Source: Caulobacteraceae bacterium PMMR1
GTDB lineage: Bacteria; Pseudomonadota; Alphaproteobacteria; Caulobacterales; Caulobacteraceae
Direction: 5' to 3'
DNA: 64,000 bases
NCBI GenBank assembly: GCA_000733915.1
Contig: JPOM01000001.1
Location: forward strand, 1,612,001-1,676,000
Shown here: piece after piece, positions 20,687 through 30,380 of the stretch
How the letters are laid out: every line of letters begins with the position of its first letter
How positions within the stretch are numbered: position 1 is the first letter of the stretch
The notes under the pieces: generated by a model
Database searches by the model: none
Seen by the model: only the letters and a program-made list of their open reading frames with translations
What the model was told of the DNA's origin: nothing
Made by a program: the position numbers and the translations under genes

Positions 20687-21521
20687 GCGCTCACGCCCTT
20701 GGTCGGGTCGAAGACCAGGGTGGTCTGTTGGCCGCCGCCCGGCAGGGCCCAGACGACGCGCCAGTCGCCCGCCTCCCGCTCGGCGCGGAAGGGCGCCTTA
20801 AGGGTGGGCGCGCCGATGACCTGGGCGGAGACGGCCGCGAAGCCTGCAGGCGTCTCGATGCGGATCACGCGAGCGCCGGGCTTCAGCGTCACGCCCGTGA
20901 GCGGGAGGGAGAAGCGTCCGTCCGCGGCGGCGCGGCCCATGGCGACGGCTGTTTCGTCGATCAGCGCGCGCACGGCGACGCCAGGAGGGGCCAGGCCGGA
21001 GACGGCGGCTGCGCCCGTCGCGCCATAGTCGAGGGCGGCGATCACCGGCGGACCGGCGACGCGTCCCATCGCGAGCGCGCCCTGCCCCGGACGCACGACC
21101 GCCGCAGGGAAGCTCGGGGCGGGCAGGACCAGCACCACGCCGTCGCCGCTGACTGTGCCGGCGCCCGCCTCGGCCGTGAGCTTCAGCAGGCGCGGCCCCG
21201 AGGCGGCTGGAAGCTCGATTCGCCATGTCCCTTGCGCGTCCGCGGTGGCGCCGAACGCCTGGCCGTCCGCGCCGGAGAGCCGGATCCGCGCGCCGGGACT
21301 GAACACGCCCGACAGGGTCACGCCGCCGTCGCCCCGCCGCTCCGCCCCGCCCAGCGTCGGCGTGGGCTGGTAGTCCGCGCCGCCGGCGGCCGCCGCCCTT
21401 CCGCCCGTCGCGGCGCGCCCGGCCCGCACGCGGCCAGCCCGACGGACAGCGCCGCCACGCCAGCGCAGCCGATCACGCGAAGGCGCCAGCTTGGCGGGGA
21501 TCGAGTGGAGGATGATTGCAT
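20683..21521 (-). pseudogene. Secreted Ig-like-fold lipoprotein, one-base frame break
   Basis: From ATG 21521 a lipoprotein signal is read (VIGCAGVAALSVGLAACGP, lipobox LAAC). The frame is lost near 21396-21402; adding one base gives RAGRAAAAGGADYQPTPTLGG and then a clean 235-residue frame to the end at 20683. The mature part contains repeated beta-rich units such as FSPGARIRLSGADGQAFG with DAQGTWRIELP, resembling bacterial Ig-like/carboxypeptidase-regulatory modules. Function unknown. Stop overlaps the ABC exporter start, so the two are probably co-expressed. The frame break may be a sequencing error. Confidence 0.6.
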
Positions 21522-21605
21522 TCAGCCCTACATAAGCGATGGTGCTTAGGTTGCGAGCGTGGCGCCTCAGGCAGGGCCGCGACGCGATGGAAAGGCAAGA
21601 AGCTG

Positions 21606-22241
21606 GTGCAAGCGTCCGATGACCGTGCGGGCAGGGCCCGCGCGTCCTCCATCTGTCTTTTCTGCGGCTCCTCGGACAGCGCAGATCCCGTCTATCTCGA
21701 GGCGAGCGCGACCTTCGGCCGAATGCTGGCGCAGAGCGGGCGCAGGCTGGTCTACGGCGGCGGCGGCATCGGGCTGATGGGCCGGGCGGCCAAGGCGGCG
21801 CACCATGCGGGCGGCAAGGTGCTGGGGGTCATGCCGGAGTTCCTCCGGCGGCGCGAGGTTCTCTACGACGACGTCGAGACGGTGGTCGTGCGCAATATGC
21901 ACGAGCGCAAGCGGCTGATGTTCGAGCAATCCGACGCCTTCGCCGTGTTCCCTGGCGGCATCGGGACGCTGGAGGAGGTGGTGGAGCTGCTGTCCTGGCG
22001 GCGGCTGGAGCTGCACCACAAGCCGATCGTGTTCCTGAACCTCAAGGGCTTTTGGGACCCGCTCTTCGCTTTTATCGAGCACACGATCGCGGAAAAGGTG
22101 ACCCCGCCGTGGATGGCGCGCTGCTGGGGCGTGGTCGAGCGGGTCGAGGACGTCTTGCCGTTGATCGACCAGCTAATGCCCGCGCCGCAAGACGGCCCGG
22201 ACCGCGACTTCGACTCCGCCAAGCTCGCGAGCAAGATGTGA
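21606..22241 (+). CDS. LOG-family (TIGR00730) Rossmann-fold nucleotide hydrolase
   Basis: Family members release free base from nucleoside 5'-monophosphates (cytokinin-type phosphoribohydrolases). 211 residues from a GTG at 21606 chosen just before the conserved SSICLFCGSSDSADP; an ATG at 21516 would add 30 low-quality residues and sit inside the upstream gene's promoter area. Signature motifs GGGGIGLMG and PGGIGTLEE (PGGxGTxxE) are intact. Divergent from the lipoprotein gene; convergent with kdsA, 6 bases apart. Confidence 0.85.
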   Translation: MQASDDRAGRARASSICLFCGSSDSADPVYLEASATFGRMLAQSGRRLVYGGGGIGLMGRAAKAAHHAGGKVLGVMPEFLRRREVLYDDVETVVVRNMHERKRLMFEQSDAFAVFPGGIGTLEEVVELLSWRRLELHHKPIVFLNLKGFWDPLFAFIEHTIAEKVTPPWMARCWGVVERVEDVLPLIDQLMPAPQDGPDRDFDSAKLASKM

Positions 22242-22247
22242 GGCGGC

Positions 22248-23111
22248 TCAGGCGGCGGCCGCGAGCCGTCGCTTGGCGAGCGCGTCGTAGTCGAGGAGCT
22301 CGCGCACAAGCGGCTCGAAGTCCTTCAGCGGCACCATGTTCGGGCCGTCGGACGGCGCACGGTCTGGGTCCGGATGGGTCTCCATGAAGACGCAGGCGAC
22401 GCCTACGGCCACCGCGGCGCGCGCCAACACCGGCACGAACTCGCGCTGGCCTCCGGAACTCGTCCCCTGCCCGCCCGGCTGCTGCACGGAGTGGGTGGCG
22501 TCGAACACCACCGGGCAGCCGATCTCGCCCAGGATCGGCAACGCGCGCATGTCGCTGACCAGGGTATTGTAGCCGAAGCTGACCCCCCGCTCGCAGGCCA
22601 TGACGTTCGGATTGCCGGCCCCGGTCACCTTAGCGACGACGTTCTTCATGTCCCAGGGGGCGAGGAACTGGCCCTTCTTGATGTTCATCGCCCGCCCGGT
22701 CCTGGCGGCGGCGACGAGCAGGTCCGTCTGGCGCGACAGGAACGCTGGGATCTGGATCACGTCCACCGCGGCGGCGACCTGCGCGCAGTGCTCCACCTCG
22801 TGCACGTCGGTCAGGGTGGGCAGGCCGACGCTCTCGCGGATCTCGGCGAACACCGGCAGCGAGTCGTTCAGCCCGATGCCGCGCGCCGCAGCGGCCGAGG
22901 TGCGGTTGGCCTTGTCGTAGCTGGTCTTGTAGATCAGCCCGATCTGAAGCCGCTCGGCGATCTCGCGCAGCGCATGGGCCGTCTCCAGGGCGTGGGCCCG
23001 GCTCTCCATCTGGCACGGGCCGGCGATGATCGACAGGCGCTCGCGGTTGCCGATGCGCACGGGCGCGCGGCCGGGGGCGGAGACTTCGACGATGGCGTTA
23101 GGGGCGGTCAC
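22248..23111 (-). CDS. kdsA: KDO-8-phosphate synthase
   Basis: Condenses PEP and arabinose-5-phosphate to 3-deoxy-D-manno-octulosonate-8-phosphate for LPS core. 287 residues from the GTG at 23111 ([14 protein letters not shown]), preceded by GAGAGCC; the longer ATG frame adds 37 unlikely residues. Motifs [41 protein letters not shown], and [12 protein letters not shown] are intact. Confidence 0.94.
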   Translation of the reverse strand: MTAPNAIVEVSAPGRAPVRIGNRERLSIIAGPCQMESRAHALETAHALREIAERLQIGLIYKTSYDKANRTSAAAARGIGLNDSLPVFAEIRESVGLPTLTDVHEVEHCAQVAAAVDVIQIPAFLSRQTDLLVAAARTGRAMNIKKGQFLAPWDMKNVVAKVTGAGNPNVMACERGVSFGYNTLVSDMRALPILGEIGCPVVFDATHSVQQPGGQGTSSGGQREFVPVLARAAVAVGVACVFMETHPDPDRAPSDGPNMVPLKDFEPLVRELLDYDALAKRRLAAAA

Positions 23112-23214
23112 GGGCGGCTCTCGCGAGAAATCACGGCCGGTCGTCGCTTCCGCCGCCGGCTCTGCGAGCCTAAGTGGCGGGGCTTGAACTTCGCCGCAAG
23201 CCGGAGCGGACCGC

Positions 23215-24678
23215 ATGCCCACCCCGCGCGACGATCAGCCCGCCTCCGAGGCGCCCGCGATCGTCTGGTTTCGACGCGACCTGCGCCTGTCCGACAACCC
23301 CGCCCTGCACGCCGCCCGCGCCAGCGGCCGCCCCGTCGTCCCGCTCTATGTGCTGGACGAGAGTCCGGCGATCCGCCCCCTCGGCGGGGCGTCGAAGTGG
23401 TGGCTCGACAAGTCGCTGGCGAGCCTGGCGCGAGACCTGGAGGCGATTGGCTCCCGCCTCATCCTGCGCCGCGGCCCGGCGGAGGCGGTGCTGGCCGCCC
23501 TCGTACAGGAGACCGGCGCGGGGCTGGCGACCTGGAACCGTCTTTACGACCCCGGCTATCCGGAACGCGACGGAGCCCTGGAGCGGCGCCTTGTCGCCGC
23601 CGGCGTCGAGGTCTCCACCCACGAGGGCTGCTACCTGCTGGCGCCCGACGCGGTGCAGAAGAAGGCCGGCGGGACCTTTAACGTCTTCACGCCCTTCTGG
23701 CGTGCAGCTCGCACCCTGGTGGAGGAGCGCCCCGCCCTGCCCCGGCCCTCGCAGCTGAAATCGCCCGCGCGGTGGCCGGCGTGCGAGGCGCTGGCGAGCT
23801 GGGGGCTGCACCCGACGCGCCCCGACTGGTCCACCGGCTTTGACTGGCGGCCCGGCGAGGCCGACGCCGACGCCCTCCTGCGCGAGTTCCTGTCCGGAGC
23901 CCTCAAGAGCTACGCGGCCGACCGCGACCGCCCGGGGGTCGAGGGCACCTCGCGCCTGTCGCCGCACCTGCACTGGGGAGAGATCGGCCCCCGCCAGGTC
24001 TGGCGCGCCGCCCACCGCGCGCAGGAGCGCCGCGCCGCGCCGGACGACCAGATCGACAAGTTCCTGGCCGAGGTCGGCTGGCGCGAGTTCAACCTGCAGA
24101 TCCTGGCGAACAAGGGCGACTTGGCCAAGGTCAGCTTCGACCCGGCCTTCGACCGCTTCCCGTTCCGGCGAGACCCCCAGGGCCTGAAGGCCTGGCAGAA
24201 GGGCCTGACCGGCTATCCGATGGTGGACGCCGGCATGCGCCAGCTCTGGGCGCTCGGCTGGATGCACAACCGCGTGCGGCTGATCACGGCCTCGTTCCTG
24301 GTCAAGCACCTCCTGATCGACTGGCGGGAAGGCGAAGCCTGGTTCTGGGACACGCTGGTGGACGCCGACCACGCCAACAACGCGGGCAACTGGCAGTGGG
24401 TGGCCGGCTCAGGGGCAGACGCCAGCCCCTGGTTCCGGATCTTCAACCCCGTGACGCAGGGCGAGAAGTTCGATCCGTCCGGGGACTATATCCGGCGCTG
24501 GGCGCCTGAGCTGGCGAAGCTGCCGGCCTCAGCCATCCACGCGCCCTGGACCGCCCCGCCGGACGTGCTCGCCGCCGCGGGCGTTCAGCTCGGCCGTACC
24601 TATCCGCGCCCCATCGTGGACCATGCCGCCGCCCGCGCCCGGGCGCTGGACGCCCTGAAGAGCCTGAGGGCCGCCTGA
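23215..24678 (+). CDS. phrA: Class I CPD photolyase
   Basis: Light-driven repair of cyclobutane pyrimidine dimers. 487 residues. N-terminal antenna-binding domain starts [19 protein letters not shown]; the C-terminal FAD domain has [55 protein letters not shown] and [18 protein letters not shown], including Trp residues of the electron-transfer chain. ATG 23215 follows GGAGCGG. Together with the FeS-type homologue at 2603 it gives redundancy suited to a light-exposed organism. Confidence 0.96.
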   Translation: MPTPRDDQPASEAPAIVWFRRDLRLSDNPALHAARASGRPVVPLYVLDESPAIRPLGGASKWWLDKSLASLARDLEAIGSRLILRRGPAEAVLAALVQETGAGLATWNRLYDPGYPERDGALERRLVAAGVEVSTHEGCYLLAPDAVQKKAGGTFNVFTPFWRAARTLVEERPALPRPSQLKSPARWPACEALASWGLHPTRPDWSTGFDWRPGEADADALLREFLSGALKSYAADRDRPGVEGTSRLSPHLHWGEIGPRQVWRAAHRAQERRAAPDDQIDKFLAEVGWREFNLQILANKGDLAKVSFDPAFDRFPFRRDPQGLKAWQKGLTGYPMVDAGMRQLWALGWMHNRVRLITASFLVKHLLIDWREGEAWFWDTLVDADHANNAGNWQWVAGSGADASPWFRIFNPVTQGEKFDPSGDYIRRWAPELAKLPASAIHAPWTAPPDVLAAAGVQLGRTYPRPIVDHAAARARALDALKSLRAA

Positions 24679-24757
24679 TGGCGAAAGGCGGTGGAAGAGA
24701 GCGGCGCGCGCGAAAAGCGCTTAACGCCGCGGCCAAGCCCGCTTAAGTCCGGAGTCC

Positions 24758-25438
24758 ATGAGCGAGCTTCTGTTCGATCCGCCGCCGCCGGTGCTGGCGC
24801 CCGTGGCCGGAGGCGGGATGTTCCCGGTCCGGCGCATTCTGTGCGTGGGGCGCAACTACGCGGCGCACCGGCGCGAGATGGGCGGCGACGACCGCGAGCC
24901 GCCCTTCTTCTTCACCAAGCCCGCTGACGCGCTCGTCACCGGACCGCGCGCCGCCTACCCCACCGCCACCGCAGAGCTGCACCATGAGATCGAGCTCGTG
25001 ATCGCGCTGAAGTCGGGGGGCGTCGGCATCACAGCCGAGGACGCTCTCGCTCACGTCTTCGGTTATGCGGCGGGGGTCGACCTGACCCGCCGGGACCTGC
25101 AGGCCGCGGCAAAGGCCAAGGGGCAGCCCTGGGACGCCGCCAAGGGCTTCGACGCGAGCGCGCCCCTAGGTCCGATCCGACCCTGGCGAGGGGCGCCGCC
25201 GCAGGGCCGAATCCGGCTTGAGGTGGACGGGCAGACGCGCCAGGACGCGAGCCTCGCCGACATGATCTGGTCCGTGCCGGAGATCATCGCTGAGGCCTCC
25301 AAGCTCTGGCGGCTGGACCGGGGCGACCTGATCTTCACCGGCACGCCGGAGGGCGTGGGCCCCCTCCTCCCCGGCCAGCGGGTGCTAGGCGAGATCGAGG
25401 GCGTCGGCGAGGTCGCCTTCGCGGCGGCCCCGCGATGA
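24758..25438 (+). CDS. Fumarylacetoacetate hydrolase family protein (probable fumarylpyruvate/fumarylacetoacetate hydrolase)
   Basis: 226 residues with the FAH fold: CVGRNYAAHRREMG, metal-binding acidic residues in LHHEIELVIAL and AAGVDLTRRDLQ, and GDLIFTGTPEGVGPL. Hydrolyses a C-C bond of a beta-diketo acid. The directly overlapping maiA-type gene argues for a fumarylpyruvate or fumarylacetoacetate substrate, from gentisate or tyrosine breakdown; the sequence alone cannot separate these. Confidence 0.88.
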   Translation: MSELLFDPPPPVLAPVAGGGMFPVRRILCVGRNYAAHRREMGGDDREPPFFFTKPADALVTGPRAAYPTATAELHHEIELVIALKSGGVGITAEDALAHVFGYAAGVDLTRRDLQAAAKAKGQPWDAAKGFDASAPLGPIRPWRGAPPQGRIRLEVDGQTRQDASLADMIWSVPEIIAEASKLWRLDRGDLIFTGTPEGVGPLLPGQRVLGEIEGVGEVAFAAAPR

Positions 25439-26073
25439 GCCTGACCCTCTACGGCTACTGGCGCGCGACGGCGCCCTATCGCGTGCGGATCGGACTGGCG
25501 CTGAAGGGCCTGGCCTACGACTACCGGGCGGTGAACCTGGCCGGCGGCGACCAGCACGCTGAGGACTACCGGGCCGTCAACGCCCAGGCGCTGACGCCGG
25601 CGCTGGGCATCGGCGCCGGCGTGTTCCTGAACCAGAGCCTGGCCATCCTGGAGTGGCTGGACGAGACCCATCCCGAGCCGCCGCTCCTCCCCGGCGACGC
25701 GCTTGGACGGGCGCGCGTGCGGGCCATTGCGGGCATGATCGCCTGCGACATGCACCCGCTGAACAACCTCCGGGTCCTGCAGGAGCTGGCGCGGCGCGGC
25801 CAGGACGAGGACGCCCGCAACGCCTGGGCGCGGCGCTGGATCGAGGACGGCTTCAAGGCGCTCGAGCCCATGGTCGCCGCCGAGGGCCGCGGCTGGGCCT
25901 ATGGCGACACCCCGACGCTCGCCGACTGCTGCCTGATCCCACAGGTCTTCTCGGCAGGTCGCTTCGGCGTGGACATGAGCGCCTTTCCCGCCATCGCCGC
26001 CATCGCCGCTCGCGCCGAAGGGCACCCGGCCTTCCAAGCCGCGCACCCTAGCCGCCAGCCGGACGCCGTCTGA
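25435..26073 (+). CDS. maiA: Maleylacetoacetate (or maleylpyruvate) isomerase, zeta-class GST
   Basis: 212 residues. Begins LTLYGYWRATAPYRVRIGLALKG, close to the zeta-class SSCSxRVRIAL active-site segment but with A-T-A-P in place of the double Ser-Cys, as in the maleylpyruvate-type enzymes; INQSLAI-like FLNQSLAILEWLDE and DMHPLNNLRVLQ follow. Start overlaps the FAH gene stop (ATGA), so the two steps are coupled: cis-trans isomerisation then hydrolysis. Confidence 0.87.
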   Translation: MSLTLYGYWRATAPYRVRIGLALKGLAYDYRAVNLAGGDQHAEDYRAVNAQALTPALGIGAGVFLNQSLAILEWLDETHPEPPLLPGDALGRARVRAIAGMIACDMHPLNNLRVLQELARRGQDEDARNAWARRWIEDGFKALEPMVAAEGRGWAYGDTPTLADCCLIPQVFSAGRFGVDMSAFPAIAAIAARAEGHPAFQAAHPSRQPDAV

Positions 26074-26718
26074 ATGTCCATCGAGCGCCTGATCGCCAAC
26101 AACCGCGTCTGGTCCAAGGCCAAGACCGAGGCGGACCCGGACTTCTTCGCCCGCCTCGCGCTCCAGCAGGCCCCGGAGTACCTGTGGATCGGCTGCTCCG
26201 ACAGCCGGGTGCCCGCCAACGAGATCGTGGGGCTCGATCCCGGCGAGCTCTTCGTGCACCGCAATGTGGGCAACCTCGCCTCGCCCCAGGACGCCAACTA
26301 CCTGGCCGTGCTGCAGTACTCGGTGCAGGTGCTGAAGGTGCGCCACGTCCTGGTCGTGGGGCACTATGACTGCGGCGGGGTGCTGGCGGCGCTGCGCCGG
26401 CCCGGTCACGGGGTGGTGGACCACTGGATCACGCCGATCCGCGAACTCGCGATCCATCACCGCGCCGAACTGGAGGCGCTCGAGCCAGAGCGACGCCGCA
26501 ACCGGCTGGCGGAGCTGAACGTCGCCCGCCAGGTGCAGCACGTGGCCGCCAACCCGCTCGTACTCCAAGCCTGGGCGCGGGGCCAGGGCTTGCGGGTGCA
26601 CGGCTTGTGCTACGCGACCGAAAACGGCGAGCTGCGCGACCTCGGCGGCTCGGTCGGGAGCCCGCAGGAGGTCAAGGAGCGCTTCGGCTCGGACGTGGGG
26701 GCTATAGACGCAAGCTGA
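26074..26718 (+). CDS. can: Beta-carbonic anhydrase
   Basis: Interconverts CO2 and bicarbonate. 214 residues. Zinc ligands and active-site dyad in WIGCSDSRVPANEIVG (Cys, Asp, Arg) and VVGHYDCGGVLAAL (His, Cys). Its ATG abuts the maiA stop without a gap, so it is probably the last gene of the three-gene transcript. Convergent with the DHA2 transporter, 9 bases apart. Confidence 0.94.
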   Translation: MSIERLIANNRVWSKAKTEADPDFFARLALQQAPEYLWIGCSDSRVPANEIVGLDPGELFVHRNVGNLASPQDANYLAVLQYSVQVLKVRHVLVVGHYDCGGVLAALRRPGHGVVDHWITPIRELAIHHRAELEALEPERRRNRLAELNVARQVQHVAANPLVLQAWARGQGLRVHGLCYATENGELRDLGGSVGSPQEVKERFGSDVGAIDAS

Positions 26719-26727
26719 GCCTCCCGC

Positions 26728-28290
26728 TCAGTCCATATGGACGGCGGCGGCCCCGGCCGGATTGCGCGGCCGCCTCATGAGCAGCAGCAGCGGCATCGAC
26801 GCCAGCGCCAGCCACATCATAAGGCGGAACCCGTCGTCATAGGCCACCATCGCCGCCTGGCGCGTGATTTCCGCGTTCAGCGCCGCTGCGTCCGCCGCCC
26901 CGCTGAGGTCGAAGGCGCCCTGGAGCCTGGGATCGCCCGGCGCGATCTGGCCGGCGAGCCCGGCATGCACCGTCGCCGTGTTGGACGTCAGAAGCGCCTG
27001 CATCAGGGCGATGCCGACGCTCGCACCGAGGTTGCGGATGAGGGTGAAGATGGACGCCGCCTCGGTCCGAAGCTGAGGGTTCAGGGTGGCGAACCCGATC
27101 GTGGACAGGGGCACGAAGATCAGACCGGTCCCCAGACCCGAGATGACGCCCGTCCAGATGATCGGGCTGGAGTTCATGTTCAGCGCAAAGCCGCTCATCT
27201 GGAAGAAGGTGAAGGCCGTCAGCCCGAGGCCCAGCAGCATGATCAGGCGCACGTCGAAGCGCACGATCAGCCGCCCCACGATCATCATGGAGATGAAGGA
27301 GCCGATCCCCCGCGGCGAGCTGACCAGCCCGGTGGTCACGACCGGATAGCCCAGCAGCGTCTCCATCATAGGCGGAAGAAGGGCCAGGGTGGCGAACAGC
27401 ACCACCCCCACGACGAAGCCCAGCACGGTCGCCGTCGCAAAGTTGCGGTCCTTCAGCAGGCTCGGCGGCAGGATCGGCTTTTCGGCCGTGAGCGAGTGGA
27501 TGACGAAGGTCGCCAGCCCTAGCACCGCGACGATCGCCTCGATCCAGATTTCGGCGGAGCCGAACCAGTCCTGCGTCTCGCCCCGGTCCAGCATCAGCTG
27601 CAGCCCGCCGATGAAGGCGGCCAGGGTGAAGAAGCCGAAGAAGTCGAAGCGCGAGGGCCCCTCCCGCCTGTGCTCCCGCACGAAGGCCAGGATGCCGAGC
27701 CCGCTCAGGATTCCGAACGGCAGGTTGACGAAAAAGACCCATCGCCATGAGAAGTTGTCGGTCAGCCAGCCGCCGAGCGAGGGTCCGAGGATCGGGCCGA
27801 GCACCGCGCCCGCGCCCCAGATCGCCATGGCTTGGCCGTGCTGCTCCGGCGGATAGGTGTCGAGCAGCACCGCCTGGCTGAGCGGGATCAGCGCCGCGCC
27901 GCAGATGCCCTGCAGCAGGCGGAAGAACACGATCTCCGGCAGGCTGGCGGCGATGCCGCAGAGCATGGACGCAACGGTGAAGCCCGCGACGGAGATCAGG
28001 AACACGCGCTTGCGCCCGAACCGCCCCGCCAGCCAGCCGGTCAGGGGCGTCATGATCGCCGCGGCCACGATGTAGCTGGTCAGGACCCAGGTGATCTGGT
28101 CCGCCGCCGCCGAGACGCTGCCCTGGATGTGCGGCAGGGCGACGTTGGCGATGGTGGAGTCCAGCGAGTTCATCAGGGTCGCGGCCATGATCGAGGCCGT
28201 GATCAGGGCGCGCAGCATCTTGGGGCTGAGGCCTGCCGCCAGGTCCTGCACCCCCTCCCCGCTCGTGCGCACTGCCGGAACCGCCGCCAC
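26728..28290 (-). CDS. DHA2-family (EmrB/QacA) drug efflux MFS transporter
   Basis: About 520 residues and 14 predicted membrane helices. Family motifs: LDSTIANVALPHIQGS in the first helix (motif D1), WLAGRFGRKRVFL (motif A), RLLQGICGAALIPLSQ (motif B), GPILGPSLGGWL (motif C). The start is uncertain: GTG 28290 gives VAAVPAVRTSGEG; an ATG at 28386 would add 32 basic residues. No emrA-type adaptor gene lies next to it, unlike many EmrB loci. Confidence 0.88.
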   Translation of the reverse strand: MAAVPAVRTSGEGVQDLAAGLSPKMLRALITASIMAATLMNSLDSTIANVALPHIQGSVSAAADQITWVLTSYIVAAAIMTPLTGWLAGRFGRKRVFLISVAGFTVASMLCGIAASLPEIVFFRLLQGICGAALIPLSQAVLLDTYPPEQHGQAMAIWGAGAVLGPILGPSLGGWLTDNFSWRWVFFVNLPFGILSGLGILAFVREHRREGPSRFDFFGFFTLAAFIGGLQLMLDRGETQDWFGSAEIWIEAIVAVLGLATFVIHSLTAEKPILPPSLLKDRNFATATVLGFVVGVVLFATLALLPPMMETLLGYPVVTTGLVSSPRGIGSFISMMIVGRLIVRFDVRLIMLLGLGLTAFTFFQMSGFALNMNSSPIIWTGVISGLGTGLIFVPLSTIGFATLNPQLRTEAASIFTLIRNLGASVGIALMQALLTSNTATVHAGLAGQIAPGDPRLQGAFDLSGAADAAALNAEITRQAAMVAYDDGFRLMMWLALASMPLLLLMRRPRNPAGAAAVHMD

Positions 28291-28474
28291 GCCCTTGAAC
28301 CTGCTTGACCTCTCGGGACCCCGTCTCCCTTTTGAGCCAGGGTGCGGGCCACAACTGCGCCGGGCTCGCCGACGTTCGCGGCCCAATATGGATTTTTGGA
28401 CGCCTCAGTCCAACCCGCGGCCGGAAAGAATCGTCCTCGCCGCCGCCCGGCTGGGAGCGGCCTTCAGAGCCAGC

Positions 28475-30250
28475 TTAGGCGAACAGCTTCTTCACCTCGG
28501 ACTTCAGGATCTTGCCGTTGGCGTTGCGCGGCAGCATCTCGCGCTGGAACAGGATTTTCACGGGCACCTTGAAGGCGGCGATCCGCTCGGCGACGAAGGC
28601 CCGCAGCTCCGCCTCGGTGGCCTCCGCGCCGGGCTTCAGCGTCACCGCCGCCGCGGGCTCCTCCCCGAGCGTCTTATGCGGGAGGCCGATCACGGCGGCG
28701 TCCATGACCGCGGGGTGCTCGTAGAGGGCGTTCTCGACCTCCACGCAGTAGATGTTCTCCCCGCCCCGGATCAGCATGTCCTTGGCGCGGTCGATGATGT
28801 AACAGAAGCCCTCCTCGTCGATGCGCGCCAGGTCGCCCGTGCGCACCCAGCCGTCGACGAAGGTCTGGGCGGTCGCCTCCGGCTTGTTCCAGTAGCCGAT
28901 CACGACGTTCGGTCCGCGGCCCCACAGCTCGCCGACGCTGCCGACCGGCAGAGGCTTGCCGGTCGGGTCGGCCGGATCGCAGACCTTCATGTCGCAGACC
29001 GGCACGGCCGTGCCGCAGCTGTCGGGCCGGTTCAGATAGTCCTCCGCCGAGTTGCCGGTGAAGGTCGCGGAGGTCTCCGTCATGCCCCAGCCCTGGCCGG
29101 GCTGGCTGTTCGGGAAGGTCTCCTTGATCTTGCGCACGAGTTCGGGAGCGGAGGGCGCGCCGCCGTAGGACACGCTCTCCAGCGACGACAGGTCGAAGCG
29201 CGCGCGCTCCGGATGTTCGATGAGCTGCCAGGCGATGGTCGGCACGCCGCCCGCCGCGCGCACCCGCTCCCGTTCGATCAGCTCGAAGGCGCGGATCGGC
29301 TCCCATTTGTGCATCATCACGATCTTGCCGCCGGCGACGAGCATCGGCCCCAGGATCGCGAAGCAGCCTGTGGCGTGGAAAAACGGGATCGACAGCAGGA
29401 TGGAGTTCTGCGGCGCGTTCGGGTCCGGCGCCGGCGGCTGCTCGCCTCGCCTGAGGAACGCGCGCGCAGCGCCGTAGGCTGAGGCCATGACGTTGGAGGT
29501 GATGTTGCGATGGGTGCCGAGCGCCCCCTTCGGCTTCCCCGTCGTGCCCGACGTGTAGAAGATCGTCGCCGGATCGTCGGGGAGCACCTCAACGTCGGGC
29601 AAGGCTTTCTCGGGCAGCTGTGCATACGCAGGGGGCGCCCCAATCACCCTCTCCAAGGCGGCGGCCTTGGGGTGGGCGATCTCGTCGGTCTCGCGGCTGA
29701 CGTAGACCCGCTCCAGGGCGGGACAGTTGGGCAGGTGCTCGACCAGGCGCTGGTAGCGCTCGGCGTCCATGATCGCGACCTTGGAGCCGGAATCGGTCAG
29801 GCCGTATTCGAGCTCGGGTCCCGTCCACCAGGCGTTCAGGGGCGTGCAGATCGCGCCGATGGAGACCGCCGCATAGAAGGCCACCGGCCACTCCGGGAGG
29901 TTCCGCATGATCAGGGCGACACGGTCGCCCTTGCGCACCCCCTGCGCGGTCAGCTCGTGCGCGAGGGCGGAGACCGCCCAGCGGAAGCCCTCGAACGTGA
30001 CGCGCTCGTCCTCGTAGACAAGGAACACGCGGTCGGAGAGGAAGTGCTGGGTCGCCTCGACCTCGGCGCGAAGGCTCGGCGGGGCGTTCTTCCACACCCG
30101 GGTCGGGACGCCCCGGATGACGAGCTCCTCCATCTCGAAGGGCATGCCCGGGGCGGTCAGGATGGCCTCGGCTTGCTTGATGGACATCGCCGGCCAGGCC
30201 GCCTTGGCCGGCGCAGCCGCGGGGGACTCAGGCGTCAGCAGGTCGGTCAT
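28475..30250 (-). CDS. Acyl-CoA synthetase / AMP-forming ligase
   Basis: 591 residues, ANL superfamily. ATP-binding motif FYTSGTTGKPKGALGTHRN near residue 233, GWGMTETSATFTGN near 385, WVRTGDLARIDEEGF and IDRAKDMLIRGGENIYCVEVE near 470, and the C-terminal lysine motif LPRNANGKILKSEV. The substrate is probably a fatty or carboxylic acid; not determinable from sequence. Transcribed alone on the minus strand. Confidence 0.88.
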   Translation of the reverse strand: MTDLLTPESPAAAPAKAAWPAMSIKQAEAILTAPGMPFEMEELVIRGVPTRVWKNAPPSLRAEVEATQHFLSDRVFLVYEDERVTFEGFRWAVSALAHELTAQGVRKGDRVALIMRNLPEWPVAFYAAVSIGAICTPLNAWWTGPELEYGLTDSGSKVAIMDAERYQRLVEHLPNCPALERVYVSRETDEIAHPKAAALERVIGAPPAYAQLPEKALPDVEVLPDDPATIFYTSGTTGKPKGALGTHRNITSNVMASAYGAARAFLRRGEQPPAPDPNAPQNSILLSIPFFHATGCFAILGPMLVAGGKIVMMHKWEPIRAFELIERERVRAAGGVPTIAWQLIEHPERARFDLSSLESVSYGGAPSAPELVRKIKETFPNSQPGQGWGMTETSATFTGNSAEDYLNRPDSCGTAVPVCDMKVCDPADPTGKPLPVGSVGELWGRGPNVVIGYWNKPEATAQTFVDGWVRTGDLARIDEEGFCYIIDRAKDMLIRGGENIYCVEVENALYEHPAVMDAAVIGLPHKTLGEEPAAAVTLKPGAEATEAELRAFVAERIAAFKVPVKILFQREMLPRNANGKILKSEVKKLFA

Positions 30251-30380
30251 GGGCGATCCTCCCGGAACGTTTGCCGCCGGATCGATCGCCCGGCGCTAGC
30301 CTCGAGCAAGAGCACACCGGCGCAGCGCTTGTAAACGCCGATCAGGAAGGACCGGGCGGCCCTAGGCGCCCGGGGAGGCC

